Notes: generated by a model from the letters alone, not told the origin. A stretch of DNA of 64,000 nt from Macrotrachela quadricornifera (GCA_022393335.1 JAJEKB010021880.1:712779-776778), one strand, 5' to 3'; shown: positions 11,988 to 24,600, counted from the stretch's first letter. Numbers and translations: made by a program.

Positions 11988-13242
11988 TTAACTATTGTTG
12001 ATGTTCAGATATTTATTATCTTCAATTAATTTTGACAATTGAAAAGCAAATTTTGTGATAATAATCTACAATGAACAACATAAAGAGTGAGGGATAAAAG
12101 AAAAATTAAGATAATATACCTGAATACTTAGAAGTAAAACATCAAGTGTGACCATGAAAATTATAGTGGCAATTGCAAGAGAGGCATATCCTATTACTGT
12201 GAAAAGGATGACCAAGGCGTATGTAATAGATACAAGATACATAGTATATACTATTAGAAGAATAACATTCAACCATGCAAACTAGAAGATAAAAATGAAT
12301 ATTTATAAAAGATTGATCTCTATATGTTGAAATAGATATATTGTGTATAGAAAAAGAACATACCACCATCAAACCTGTTGGATAATATTTGTAGCTAGTC
12401 AACAATCCGAAACTATTTAATAACATTCCAAGTAACATCGAAGATATTGCGATATTGCAATTGTGATTTGACTTAATATAAATTGGATAATTAGCCTTGC
12501 AATCTCGTATATCACTAACACCATTGATTGAAATTAAAATCTATTGAAACATCAATTAATACAGAAAAATATCTTACAAATGTATCTTAATGTTTTTCAG
12601 ATTAGAATGTACTACTTTTAGTTTTCTTAATATGATTTTATTTCAATAAAAAATATTATACACATATGATAGAATAAGATTAATCAAACAAATCGTCAAT
12701 TTTATTCTATTTAATGTTATAAAGGAAAAATTTTTTTTTTTGGGATGCATCAATATTAACATACTAAGCAAATATTCTATCTTACTGTGACACAATTCAT
12801 TAACTAAATAAAAAGATTTAACATCACTATAAATATTGATTATACAAAGAAATATTCCGAATGTCTCAAAATGTTTGCATACTTTTTGTTTTACATTTAT
12901 TTCACTCAAGACTCAATGATATAATCTTGATTTCGTTTTTAAAAGATGACGGAACAAATTCCTACTGACATGTTCTAATAATATCTTCCAAACTAAAAAT
13001 GAAATATTACATTTTACTGTTACTTTCTACCGTATGTGAAATGATAAGTGTGCAAACATTTTGGAACATTCGGTATTACGAAAAATTTTAAATAATAAAC
13101 TCACCAATTGTATTGATAAAATAATAATAAGATGTAATCGAGTTCGTCTAATCTCAGGATGATTAGCAAGCCATGATGAATTCATTTGCAATGTAGATGG
13201 ATTAATTATTATTGTCTTATTAGTAGATTTTTCATAATGCAT
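11988..13242 (-). CDS. Four-TM membrane protein, four exons, family unknown
   Basis: Exons on the minus strand are 13242-13105, 12540-12364, 12281-12120 and 12065-11988. All are phase 0 with GT-AG sites, giving 184 residues. A 33-residue hydrophilic N-terminus is followed by TM1 (RLHLIIILSIQLILISI), a loop with two Cys (DC and NC), TM2 (about 76-97), TM3 (about 102-125), TM4 (about 128-155) and a short hydrophilic tail. The layout recalls claudin/MARVEL/tetraspan-like proteins, but the claudin GLW-C-C signature and the tetraspanin CCG are absent, so I name no family. The first intron (13104-12541) is long, at 564 bp. Confidence 0.65.
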
Positions 13243-13942
13243 TTTGATGTGCTTGTTATTTCTATTTTCTTTAGTATGAGGTAGATAAAAAAAGAGAACG
13301 TTTTGTCAAATGCATTAAACATCCGATTAACATTGTCGTAAGATAAATATATAGAAACAATCTTCCTTATTTTTTTGATTGACAATCATTTTTTTTATAT
13401 GTATGAAGTATTTTTTCCAGTGTATAGTGATAGACATTTACATTTTCGTTCTCAAGTTACTTCTTCCGATGAAACTTCATTAATTCGATATTTTTCTTGG
13501 ACAGTAAAGAAAATTCAATCGATTATTTTCCAATATATTTTGCACAGAATTAATGTGGAACATTACGCATTTGATAAGATTTATTTGACATAGTGACGGC
13601 TATGAATTAAATTTGTATATGAAATTTCCATTGAGAAGAATAAAAAACAATCAGTTAGAATCAATATTTGATATTCTTTCTAATAAAACAAGTTTGTACT
13701 TAAACAGATCATGCTTTCTCTATCATTCGTACGTTAGTGTTTCAAATACAAAAAAATTTCGATGATTTCTTCAAGAATTTTCTCTTAATGAAGCAATAAT
13801 AAATCAGAAAACCGACTTAATATATATTTAGAAAGACCATAAAATAATTGTCTATATGATAGAATTACTTTTGCAACTGTAGAAATATATTGATGGGAAA
13901 AGTTCTAAAAATTTTCTTCATAGTTCATGAAATGGTTACAGA
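13243..13942. other. Intergenic, nothing recognised
   Basis: An open plus-strand frame of about 70 codons ends near 13593. It lacks any recognisable domain and splice context, so I do not call it a gene. Confidence 0.4.
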
Positions 13943-15931
13943 TTAATGGTGGCCACAATATAATTCAAGTTTGGTCAATCTCTATATAAAATAAAGCATA
14001 AAATGTAAAATAGAAAGAGGGAAGAGTGGAGAACTGTTACTTCATTTTGCTTTCGAGCATTCATAATATATTGTTCTCCTAGAGGACCGAATGGATTGTC
14101 TGTAAGATCAAGTGTAATGAGTGTCTGTATAAAATAGTAAGTGAGTGCTGAAATGAGAAAGAGTGAAACGAAGAAATGTTACATTATTTTGTTTGAGAGC
14201 ATCAATAAGATGCTGTATTCCTTTATCTCCGATCTGATTGCAATAGAGATAAAGTGTAGTGAGTGTCTGCATAAATTATAAGTGAGTGAGAGAATAAAAA
14301 GAAGGATATATTACTGTATTCTCTTTTAGAGCATTGGCTAGATATTCTGCTCCTTGGTCGTCAATGTTATTCTCGCCAAGATTAAGTTCAGTAATAGTCT
14401 ATATGAGATATTGAGAAAGTTATAGGAGAGATGACTAGAGGAAGATGATATTACTTGATTTTGTTTTAGTCTATTGGCAAGACTTTGTGCTCCTTGTGCA
14501 TCGATTTTATTGTCAGCAAGAACAAGTCTAGTGATTGTCTGCATGAAATAATACATTAAAAGAAAGAATGGAGAAAATATAACCTGATTTTGTCGTAGGC
14601 CATGGCTCAGATATTGTACTCCTTGTGAAGTGATTTGATTATTCTCAAGATTAAGTGTAGTAATTGTCTATTTGAAATAGGATGTGAATAAATGGATAAA
14701 GTCAAGAATCAGCAATAAATCCTACTTTGTTTTGTTCTAGAGCATTAGCCAAAGCTTGTGTTCCTTGATCACTAATTTTATTGTGACAAAGTTCAAGCGT
14801 AATGAGTGTCTGTATGAAACAGTAAAAAGGATAATCTAATAAAAAGAAGGAATGAAAAGATATTACCTGATTTTGTAATATAGCATTGCCTAAATGTTGT
14901 GCACCTTCATCTTCGATTTCATTAGAACTGAGATCGAGTGTTGTAATTGTCTACATGAAATAATGAAAATGTTATAATAAAAAGAAATGTTACTTTATTT
15001 TGCAGTAGAGTATTGGCGAGATACTGTGCTCCTTCATTACCAATTTCAGTCCATTGAAGGTGAAATGTGGTAAGGGTCTTTAAGAAATAGCAAATGAGTG
15101 ATAGAATAAGAAGAAAGATATTACTTGATTTTGTTGTAGAGCATTGGCTAAATGTTGTACTCCTTGAGCTCTGATTTTAGTGCCCGAAAGATAAAGTGTA
15201 GTCAGTGTCTATGTAAAACAAAGAGTGTTTGAGAGAATTAAGAAGAGAAATGAAATTAATATTACTTCATTTTGTTGTAAAGCATTTGCAAGATTCTTTA
15301 TATTCTCTTCATCAATACAATTATTTGGCATTTTTAATCTGGTTAATGTCTGTGTGAAATAATGGATGATTAAGAAAACGAAAAAGATAAATGAATTAAT
15401 CTTACTTTATTCTTTCGTAGAGCATTGACAAGATATGGTACTATTCGATGATCAATTTCAGTATAAGTCAGATCAAGTGAAGTTAATGTCTGAATGAAAA
15501 GTGTCAAGAGCTTAAAATATATCTAAACTTTTTAACGGTAGTTATGGTTTCGTTTGTATATGACTTTTTATTTATTACCAAATTAATACGCTTAATCATG
15601 TCTGACCGCAAATGATTGATTTGAAAAATTTCGACATGAATTTTTCTTTAATTGATAGATCTACAAATGCAGTTTTTTTTTACCCTAATTTTCTTGATGT
15701 GTAAATAAGTTTCTTTGTAATAAAATCTAAGATCTATTCTACTCTATCTAATAGGATGAAAAAATAAGAGAAAATAAAATAAAAATTAACCTTGTATCGA
15801 TTGTAAGTGTCTAGGATTTTATTTAAACGTTTAGAAACATTTTGCATTGAACAAAAAATAGTAAATTCGTCAAGATTATCCATAATACGATAGATAAATT
15901 CAATGGGTAATGTATGAAGTGAAACAGTCAT
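13943..15931 (-). CDS. F-box protein with about eleven LRRs, one LRR per exon
   Basis: A likely substrate adaptor of an SCF-type ubiquitin ligase. Exon 1 (15931-15791) encodes a 47-residue F-box (LPIEFIYRIMDNLDEFTIF). After a 301-bp intron come eleven consecutive exons of about 84 bp, all phase 0: 15489-15406, about 15349-15266, 15208-15125, 15077-14994, 14950-14867, 14809-14726, 14667-14584, 14538-14455, 14398-14315, 14266-14183 and 14124-14041. Each encodes one 28-residue ribonuclease-inhibitor-type LRR starting T-L/I-T-x-L and ending LA-x-AL-xx-N. A short terminal exon (13981-13943) ends at TAA. The protein is about 367 residues. The third exon may be off by one base. Linkage of exon 1 to the LRR exons and the last exon are the least certain parts. 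Confidence 0.75.
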
Positions 15932-16329
15932 TTTTTTAGATACAAATGAAAGTATTTTTTGCTTGTATAATTTTATTTTAACCTTGTATTACAATTTTCT
16001 CATGATTGTGTAATTATTTATTGAAGGAAAGAAATGCAAATAGATGATATTTATAGTTAAATAAGAGAGTATAAAAGTAAAAACTATAATTTACCTCTAC
16101 TTTCGTTGACTGTGTATTTGTCACATGGTATCCTGTGCATGAGAAATGTAATAATAATTTGCTTAAGGCATCGTCAAAAATTGAAGGGAGTGAAAGGAAT
16201 AAAATAGGTTGTTTTGTCAATATATTTTTAATGTGCATAAAACAAGAATATTACAGGTGATAGTGCTCTGTTATAACATGTTTCATGTGAGCTAAAAATC
16301 AAAAATGAATTTTATTTTAGTTTACAACG
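15932..16329. other. Intergenic upstream of the F-box gene
   Basis: A minus-strand frame at 16238-16085, ending at a possible GT donor, could be an exon. It has no recognisable domain and I cannot support it. Confidence 0.3.
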
Positions 16330-16620
16330 AAAATTAAATGGTCATCACGACCCTAAAAGGCCTTGTAGTACCGTTTACGTTGGCACAAGCGGTAAATACC
16401 CTATTCAAAACGGAGAGTCAAGCTTGGAGACCTTTCCGTGTTAGCCAGAGCTCTGTCCCACACTCCTATTGAATCTGTTCTTCTTTGTATCATTTATCTT
16501 ATACAAATCATCTGACGAAGTCCTTTAGGTAGGATCAAAAACGATTATAGTATGCTTGACTATTTTGTACTTGAACAGTTTCAGATGAAATTTTCGAATC
16601 ACATAGAAATTGTTTCATGA
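16330..16620. repeat. GC-richer transposon-like fragment, possible decayed hammerhead core
   Basis: This stretch is visibly richer in GC than its surroundings and has no open frame. Near 16512-16545 it reads CTGACGA, then a stem of five pairs (GTCCT/AGGAT), then AAAAC. That resembles a hammerhead ribozyme core with the GAAA step changed. Such motifs are known in Penelope-like retroelements. The assignment is weak. Confidence 0.25.
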
Positions 16621-16755
16621 GCTGCATTAATCAATAACTCTTTTTTGGCCTAAAGACTTGCTTCTTTTATAGATTGATTTTCAAAGAAAAAGTTTGCTAA
16701 CAGTCACCGTGTGTTACATTTCGTTCATAATTTGTGAATTGAAATTTTGAAGAGA

Positions 16756-17415
16756 TCAAACAAGAAATATTTTGTATTCTTCACATAATTTATCCAAAAT
16801 CTCTTCTACATTTGTATTGGCCATCACAATTTCTTCACCATAAGCATCTTCGCCGGTTAATACACCTATTAATCCACCTTTTTGTTCCATTTTCAATGCT
16901 TTTCGATATAGATTTTGTGCAGCTAGGTTATCATAATAGGTCGTAAGAAAAACACAACAAATTTTATAATTATTTTTTAATAACTTTTGCTGTAGATATT
17001 GAAACTTGATTAATGAAATTTGTATTAGATAAAATCCAAAACCTTGTTGACGATATTTCGTATCAATACTCATTTGATCTAATTCGCATGTCATACGTTG
17101 TTTATAGCCAGCTCTAATAATCCATAAAGCATAACCAACGACTGTAGTATCATCTAATGTGATAATATAATAATGTTGATGTTTATGATCTTCAATCCAT
17201 TTTCGTGCATAATCATCGTTTTCGTTATCATGCGGAAATGTTTGTCGATTTATTGCAATTATTGAATTATAATCATTTTCACTATGAGCCTCACGTACGT
17301 CTACACGATATTTGTTATTATATATTAAATCTTGTCTGTTCCAAATGATGCTTGACATTCCCGGTACTATTTTTTGTAATCTTAAGCAAGTGTTCGTGTA
17401 TATTCTCATAGTCAA
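16756..17415 (-). CDS. GNAT-family N-acetyltransferase
   Basis: Transfers an acetyl group from acetyl-CoA to an amine; the acceptor is unknown. This is a single exon of 219 residues. The fold runs from about residue 37 (YRVDVREA) to 190. The acetyl-CoA motif A is clear as DQMSIDTKYRQQGFGFYL (Q/R-x-x-G-x-G/A pattern, here RQQGFG), and motif B as NLAAQNLYRKAL. The first ATG (17415) lies at the edge of an inverted-repeat element; starts at 17409 and 17358 are also in frame, and 17358 would leave the whole domain intact. No signal peptide is seen. Confidence 0.85.
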   Translation of the reverse strand: MTMRIYTNTCLRLQKIVPGMSSIIWNRQDLIYNNKYRVDVREAHSENDYNSIIAINRQTFPHDNENDDYARKWIEDHKHQHYYIITLDDTTVVGYALWIIRAGYKQRMTCELDQMSIDTKYRQQGFGFYLIQISLIKFQYLQQKLLKNNYKICCVFLTTYYDNLAAQNLYRKALKMEQKGGLIGVLTGEDAYGEEIVMANTNVEEILDKLCEEYKIFLV

Positions 17416-18063
17416 AATAAACGGAACACCTTATTTTTTCAATTATTTGTCTCTACCACTGCCGTTTGGGGTCATATTTGTATCACAAATACATGATCGA
17501 TGACTCAACATATTCTGAGAGTTTCAGCTCTATAGACTGGGAATTGTTATTTTAGATGCTATTTGGAGTGTTGATTGGTTGTTAGTTTTAAATCGATTCA
17601 CATATAGTATAGAATGATTCTTGCAATACTTCAATAGTGAAGATCTCGAGATTCATTATATACTATGTATGAATCGATTTAAATATGAAAACAAACATCA
17701 TCACGAGAGTCAGCCTAGTAGTTTACCTCTATGCTGCTTGCCTTTATGAGAGTTGAAAGTCTTTCGATGGAACTCGAAGCTCTCAAAAACATATTTGGAA
17801 CTCCTGGAGAAAATACCCTAGAACCTGACCATATGTTATGCTAACATCGACAAAAATGTCTCTTCTTCCAGTAAGGTATAGTAGTTAACTAACAATCAAC
17901 CAACATTTCAAGTAGCATCGAGAGTAACAATTCTCAGTTTATAGGATTGAAACTTTCAGGATATGTTGAATAATTGATCACGTATTTGTAATACAAATAT
18001 GACTCCAAACGACAATGGCAGAGACAAATAATTGAAAAAATAAGATGTTCTGATTATTTTGGC
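17412..18063. mobile_element. MITE/foldback element with about 170-bp inverted repeats
   Basis: The left arm (about 17412-17585) is the reverse complement of the right arm (about 17889-18063) at roughly 80-85% identity. Shared blocks include TTATTTTTTCAATTATTTGTCTCT, given here in parts (TTATTTTTTCAA, TTATTTGTCTCT), and CATATTTGTAT-ACAAATAC. About 300 bp of unique sequence lies between the arms. The left tip overlaps the start codon of the GNAT gene. Confidence 0.85.
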
Positions 18064-18689
18064 CAAGCAAATATATAGAAAAAATGTGAGCATACTCTAT
18101 TTATTCTTCTTATCTTTTTGTTGCTTTTTTTCAAAAGAACAATCTACAAAATATTTAATCAAAGCTGCATTGTAGTTGATATATCGACCTCATGCAGTTT
18201 GAGCAGGAAACTACTATTATTAATTTGATTTTAATAAGTGCTTTAGAAAAGGGTAAAAAAATGAGTTCAGTACATAAACCCGAAATTTTGAGCTCACCTA
18301 CAAATGCATGTTTTACTTTTAAAATATTCGACTATGTTTCCTAAGAATATTCGCTCTTACCCTCACTCTCATCGTGCCGATGAATCGATTTGAACCTTCT
18401 GATGTCTGACTAATAGTTAGATGCATAGAACCACTATGTCATCTCCAACGATTGGTAGTTATCACTCATATATATTATGAACTTATCAAATATGTAGATC
18501 AATCAGAATATTTTTATATGTTATATGAAATGAAGGAGTATGATAGCAATCGTCGCTGGACTTTTTATGAGTATCTTTCCATTTAAATTTATGCACTACT
18601 AAATAATCGAGATTATTGTATTAAAAGCTCTTCGAAAAGTTATTCTCTTCATTTATTTTTGATCTCGAAAGAGAACGTCATTCGAATTC

Positions 18690-19282
18690 TCAAAAGATGA
18701 ACTTGAAATTGGTCAGAACGCTATCATCGACTGGAACAATTACTTGTGAAAAGTTTTATTTGAAAGCTTCAACAGACACAAATGACAATTGAAGGACTGA
18801 ACACTATTGTGGAAATTGACCAAAGCTTGTTCAGCCGAAGAAAAAATCACGTTGGATGTACATTATCACAACAATGAATTATAGGTGAGGTATGTCGCGA
18901 AACTCGCGAATATTTTATGGAAACGATTCCAGATAGTAGTGCAGCCATACCTCTTCCTGCCATCATTAGCCAAATCAAACCCAGAACAACAATCATTACA
19001 GACTCATAGCGAGCTTACAATGGCTGAGGTGCTACTAGTTTTGCTTATCTCATTGTTAATCACAAGTACAATTTCGTGGATCTCGAAAGTAGAGCCCATG
19101 CACAAAACATCGAAAAGCTTGCCGAGGTCCAAAAGATGAGAATAGGAAAAGGTATGGGACTTATCGAACTTTGGTTAGTTCATATCGATGTGAATATATG
19201 TGGCGTTCAAGACTGAATGGACGGAACCCGTTTGATACAGTTTTGGATGATTTAGTAGCATTTTGGCTACGAGAAAACTAGT
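18690..19282 (+). pseudogene. Merlin (ISXO2/IS1016-like) DDE transposase, broken
   Basis: Pieces of the ISXO2-like transposase domain follow one another in different frames. They are an IIDWNNY segment (about 18730), VEIDQSLFSRRKNH at 18809 with the first catalytic Asp, and CRETREYFMETIPDSSAA then IISQIKPRTTIITDS near 18890-19005 with the second Asp. Next come VNHKYNFVD and AHAQNIE near 19060-19105, and a C-terminal YRTLVSSYRCEYMWR to 19282. Stops and frameshifts show that it is dead. Confidence 0.75.
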
Positions 19283-20478
19283 ACTACTGTTTTCTCTATT
19301 TTGTACGTTGTGATGTTATTTTATTTGAGAACATAGTTTTTAAAAAATTCCTAAAAGATTTGGGGATCGATAGCAAACAAGTACCAATTTTTCTTTTTCT
19401 ATAGAAGAGGAAGTACTTCTTTTGCCTGGAATTTTCTTTAATTCTGTAAAGGTTCGTTCAATCACCTAAAACTTGGTAGAAACTAAACTATGCTCTGATA
19501 CAAGAGACTTGCAGTCTATGATGCCAGATGCTTTTTTCTATAGATTCATAGAAAAAAAATATATAATTAATTCTTTCTTTAATTTTGCCATCGTTGTAGA
19601 AGTCTCCATAAAACAATCATATTTAATATTGTAAAAGATGAGACAGAATTTTTTTTGTAAGATCGATATAGCTGAGGATTTTGGAAAAGTTTCAACTAAT
19701 GACATTGTTTGTGTTGCTCACATGAACATTCAACACGAACTTAAGTGTATGTATAAGGAGCAAGTGAACAGGAATATATATATTCATATCGTATCGATTA
19801 CGAAGAGAGAATAGAAAAGAAAAAGAAGAATAGGCAAAATGTGAGGTCAATGAAAGTTTAGACAATGAACGAAACGAGGAAAAGAACAGAAAATGCCTCA
19901 TGATAGTGAGTATGTAGGAGAAAGAGGACGAGATGAAGAGGAGAGAATATGTATATCCTAAAATATACACCTTTACTTTGTTACTCTTTCTTTCATATCT
20001 CGATCTTATCTTTCAGTTTGAATTCTTTTGCTTGGCTCATACAATGACGATATAGTCAGCGCGCACGTTTTGTATCCCTCCTTTACTATTGCACACACTA
20101 CGGACGAAAACAAAACCATTGTAAGTCTATGTATGGATCATTCTACTGGAATCAAGCACCAAAATGATAAAGGTTGGTATATATATGCACGCTCTAAAAT
20201 GATGCAAAATAGCTGCAATATTGTTAAGAAGTGTTAAGGTAGCAACGGTAGGTTTGAATATAAACTTGCATTTGTTAGGTAAAAACAAATGTTTGAGATA
20301 TTGTCAGGCATGTAGTCTCCCCATTGCTTTTGTTTATCTCGAGTAGAAACCGAGCAACGTCCACGTCTAGATTCGAGAAATGTGCTCGAATCAATCAAAA
20401 CCCATTTTCTACAGACAGTTAGAACCAGTGTGTCAATGAAAAATCTTGTGCTTAAATAATCTTCACAAATGTATTAAA
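19283..20478. other. Intergenic with a purine-rich tract
   Basis: About 150 bp at 19790-19950 is very purine-rich on the plus strand (GAAGAGAGAA-type). A frame open at 20028-20234 has no recognised domain. Nothing else is seen. Confidence 0.4.
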
Positions 20479-20771
20479 GGAATACGCTCTAAGCCATTTC
20501 AACTGTCACTTATCTTGAAAAGATTACCAATTGATTCAGTTTAGTAATCTCCATTCATAAAACCCGGTACCAAATGATTGCAAGCTTTGTAAAAGCTTAG
20601 GGTGTGTCTGTAGTAAATTCATATAGATTCATAAGATGATAATTGTTTCTTTTGTCAAAATTGTCTTTAATAAAAAAGCTTATTGAGGAATCTTATGAAT
20701 GGAGAATTTCAAGCTCTATGAGCTTATAATATTTTTGAACTAAACGACAGTTGAAGTAGCTTGGAGCGCAT
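20479..20771. mobile_element. Short inverted-repeat element
   Basis: The arms at 20479-20561 and about 20693-20771 are inverted copies sharing GCGCTC/ACGCTC, CATTTCAACTGTC-like and CTCCATTCATAA blocks, with about 130 bp between them. It is non-coding and probably a small MITE. Confidence 0.6.
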
Positions 20772-21621
20772 TGTAGTAATACCATTCGGAAGTCAATGCA
20801 TTTATTATTTTGAGAAAAGGACAAAACTCGTTCATAATTCCAGTAGATTACGTGATCACACAACTAGTTGTTCGAAGCAAACACCAATTGAATAGTTACA
20901 TCGATCACTGTAACTCAACATGCTCAAAGCAGAAAGCCAAAGGCATTAAAACTGGTTAATATTTTACCACCTAATATTGATAATCCAGTGGACTAGATGA
21001 CACAAATTATATAGGCTTTGCCAGGAGAGCAGTACTTTCATTATATTGATTAGACATATATATGTTAAAAACTGATCAAGAAGACGTTGATTTATTGGTG
21101 TCTACTTTGACAATTTCATCGCTCTCTGGAATTCCTTTTGCGAGTGACTAACTGTTTTTGAAATTATCCCCAGTGTTTTCAGCAGTCAGATTATCTATCT
21201 CTAACAGTGTTGGTGAATTTTGCAAGTGACCCTAGCTGATCCATGAAGTTCACAATATACATAGCAATTCTACAGTACATGCAACGTCACTAAAATACAA
21301 TTCAAACATTAATGTTCTGGATCTCAGAGAAATCTCTGAGCATTTTTAATAACTTTCGTAAGCTCTAAATAAGACAGTTCGCTACTTGTAAAATTTAAGA
21401 AAGCCGATAAAGATCGATAATCGAATGAAATGAAGACACTGGCATTCATCGCGAAAAAATTTTGCGTGAGTGATGGAATTGTCCAGGTAAAGATTACTGA
21501 ATCATCATCCTCGTGCCTATTTCTTAATGGATCAAATTATCCTTTGTTTCACTTTATAGACAATCATTAATCACATCAATCCTAGGAAAATAGGCGAAAT
21601 CATTTCAAGTATAAAATAATG
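20772..21621. other. Intergenic, nothing recognised
   Basis: No supported exon, RNA gene or long repeat is seen in this stretch. Confidence 0.4.
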
Positions 21622-24600
21622 TACAGGATGTATAAAAATATTCTCCTATGAAGGTAATTACTGTAGTTTTAGAGAGCATCAACAGTGAATTTTATACCAG
21701 ATTAGAGCACATCGAAAATTAGATTTATCAGTACTAAATAGCAAATATTATGACTATTTTTCAATGTCTCATTCAGAACATTTCAAGAATTTAATGCCAT
21801 ATCGATGTAAAAGATATAAAAAAATTCCTTTCATGAAACAGTTCAATTTAGATATTATTTGTAATATTTATTTTTTGAGATTTCATAATAAAATAATCAA
21901 TATGACGATTATTGTTTTGTCTTTGATACTAGTTTTTTATAATTTTATTTTTGACTCTAGATTAAATTCATCTACTTTTAGAAGATAACTATTATTTTAA
22001 ATAAGATCTAGATTGAAATATTTCATAAAAGAAATTTTTCTATGCCGATAGGATGTGAAATTCTAGAATTTTTCGAAACTCAACACTAAAAGGTTCTCAT
22101 AATCTTTACTATTTAGTATTAATAAATCTAAAATATTTTTACATATCATATATATAGTGAAAAACAGGATCTCCTATGACAGCTTCCTCGCAGACAAAAC
22201 ATCAGTAGTGTCTTGCGAGAGCACTGGTAAAAATTGATGCTCCCGAATATTAATTCGAGCACGTGTATTTTGCTTTATAAGGAGGACTTGTACATTATCG
22301 ATCATCTACTTGCATTAGAAGCGCAATAAAAATGGAAGATTTGATGATTTTGAGTAATTATTAGATGTGCGCATTTTTGAATGCTAACAATGATTTCAGT
22401 ATTAGCTTCGTAAATGTCTTTTTTTGGTTTTACATGCATAATATAATAAAACTCTAATTATAGTGCAGTAAACACAAACAACGTATTCCTTCCAATGAGG
22501 ATTAAATCTCACGCATGATCTTGCAGTAGGTCATAAAATTATCGTTTTCAAATATGAACGGTAAAATAGCAACAAAAAGATCAAAAATATTAAGAGAATG
22601 GAAACAGAAAATAGTTCTTTCCAACAAGACATTAGTTGGGCTATATACAGACGAAGAAACTGTAAGAGTTATATTGTTTGCCTGACAGAGATATATTCTT
22701 CGATAATCTCAATCATAATAAATGAGTATTAGAATATAAGTTTGTACACTTTAGGAAGGCACATACCACGATCGTTTCCGAAGATTTCGCTAAAAAATCA
22801 AATGATACCTCCACAATGGGCATTAATGGAACGGCTATTGTTTGATCAACTGAACAAGGCTGCATTTGAATTTACAGCACGCTATACACGTGCGGATGGG
22901 ACTTTGATCTGGCGCCGAGATTGGCCGGGGATGGACGGATCAGATGATCCATATGAAGGCTTTATGAATCTAGCACTTCTCTATATGTTAGGCGGAAAGA
23001 GTGAGCTACATGAACTCTCACGCAAAATTTGGGATGGAATTACTTGGCAATGGACTGAATACGGACAAATTCATCGTGAATTTGATGCTTATTATGATTG
23101 GATGCATCACGGTGAGGGCTACTTGTATTTTTATTTCTTTGGGCTAGCAGGTCCGGCAACTTTGAAGGATCGCCAGAGGGCATTACGTTTTGCAAGCATG
23201 TATATGGGCGAAGACAAAGAAGCACCAAATTATGATCCTGAGTTTAAATTGATTCGTTCACCGATGACAGGTAGTCGAGGACCACAATTTACGCTGACTG
23301 CTGAAGATTGGAGCACTCATCGTGGTATTCTTGATGATTATTTAGCACCTTACGAGGATATCCCAGGTGTAAATTTTACTGATAGTAAATGCGCCTGGTC
23401 GAATGATGAGGTATACGCCAATATCATACGTTTGATGAACGAACGGATGACTCGTGGCGATGTACCACTTAACCTAAATGCAACAGGACTTGTGACACAT
23501 GCGTTTCTTTATTCGGGAGAGGAGAAATATCGCACTTGGGTCTTGGATTATCTGAAGGTTTGGGAGGAAAGAACTCAGCAAAATGGTGGAATTATTCCGG
23601 ATAATGTAGGTCTGACAGGAAAGATTGGAGAGTATAACGATGGCAAATGGTGGGGCGGTTACTATGGATGGCGTTGGCCGCACGGATTCATGACGATCAT
23701 TGAACCATTAACGAATGCATGTATGAATGCTGTACTTCTAACAGGAGACATGAGCCGATTCGATTTTGTTCGAAACCAACTTGATAAAAATTGGGCGCTG
23801 CGCAAGGAGCAGGATGGCCAATGGTTAGTACCGTACAAACACTTTGATATGGGTTGGACGGATTATAGAAAACCGGCACCGAAATATCCAATTTATCTAT
23901 GGACAATCTCTATGGCTGACGAAGATTTGAAGCGTATAGATCGCATTGCGAAGGATCATGATTGGAATGAAGTAATCATTCCCACAGTTTCCGGCCGAGA
24001 TAAAAAAACAGGAAGAGATACCAAACATTACATTGGCAACACACAACCATGGTTTCAATACATTCGGGGTCTTAATCCTGATTATCCGCAGCGTATATTA
24101 GATGCTAATTATCGATTGATTGAACAACAGCTGATGCGAATGCGCTCAGAAGCGGGAAATCCGCTGAATTGGTCTGATCAATACAATGAAGATGATTTCT
24201 CTAGCATTCATGTCTGGCAGGAAATGTGTCCCGTTTATATGGAAAGTCTTGTTCAGCTCACTTTGGGTGGACCGATGCATATATCTCACGGAGGACTACA
24301 GCATGCACGTGTACGTTATTATGATGTCGAGGAGAAACGTCCTGGACTTCCGCAATCCATTGCTGCTCTAGTCAAGGATCTCAAAAACGATTCGGTCACT
24401 GTAGAGCTAATCAATGTGGACTTATTTGCACAACGCACACTTATCATTCAAGCTGGGACATTTGGAGAGCATCGATTCAATGAGGTGCATGTGATCAACG
24501 AAATAGGAGAAACTGTAGAAACCATCGCGGTTAACCATAAATGGCTGGAAGTCGAGCTTCTACCGGGAACAGGAGCTACATTATACTTGACTATGGATCG

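Noticed and set aside
12142..12438. 98-codon minus-strand frame as a separate gene
   Set aside because: It reads through the splice donor of exon 2 of the four-TM gene into its intron; the spliced model explains the hydrophobic protein better.
16014..16238. Extra upstream exon for the F-box/LRR gene
   Set aside because: It ends at a possible donor but has its own ATG, no domain and no evidence of linkage to the F-box exon, which already has a good start codon.
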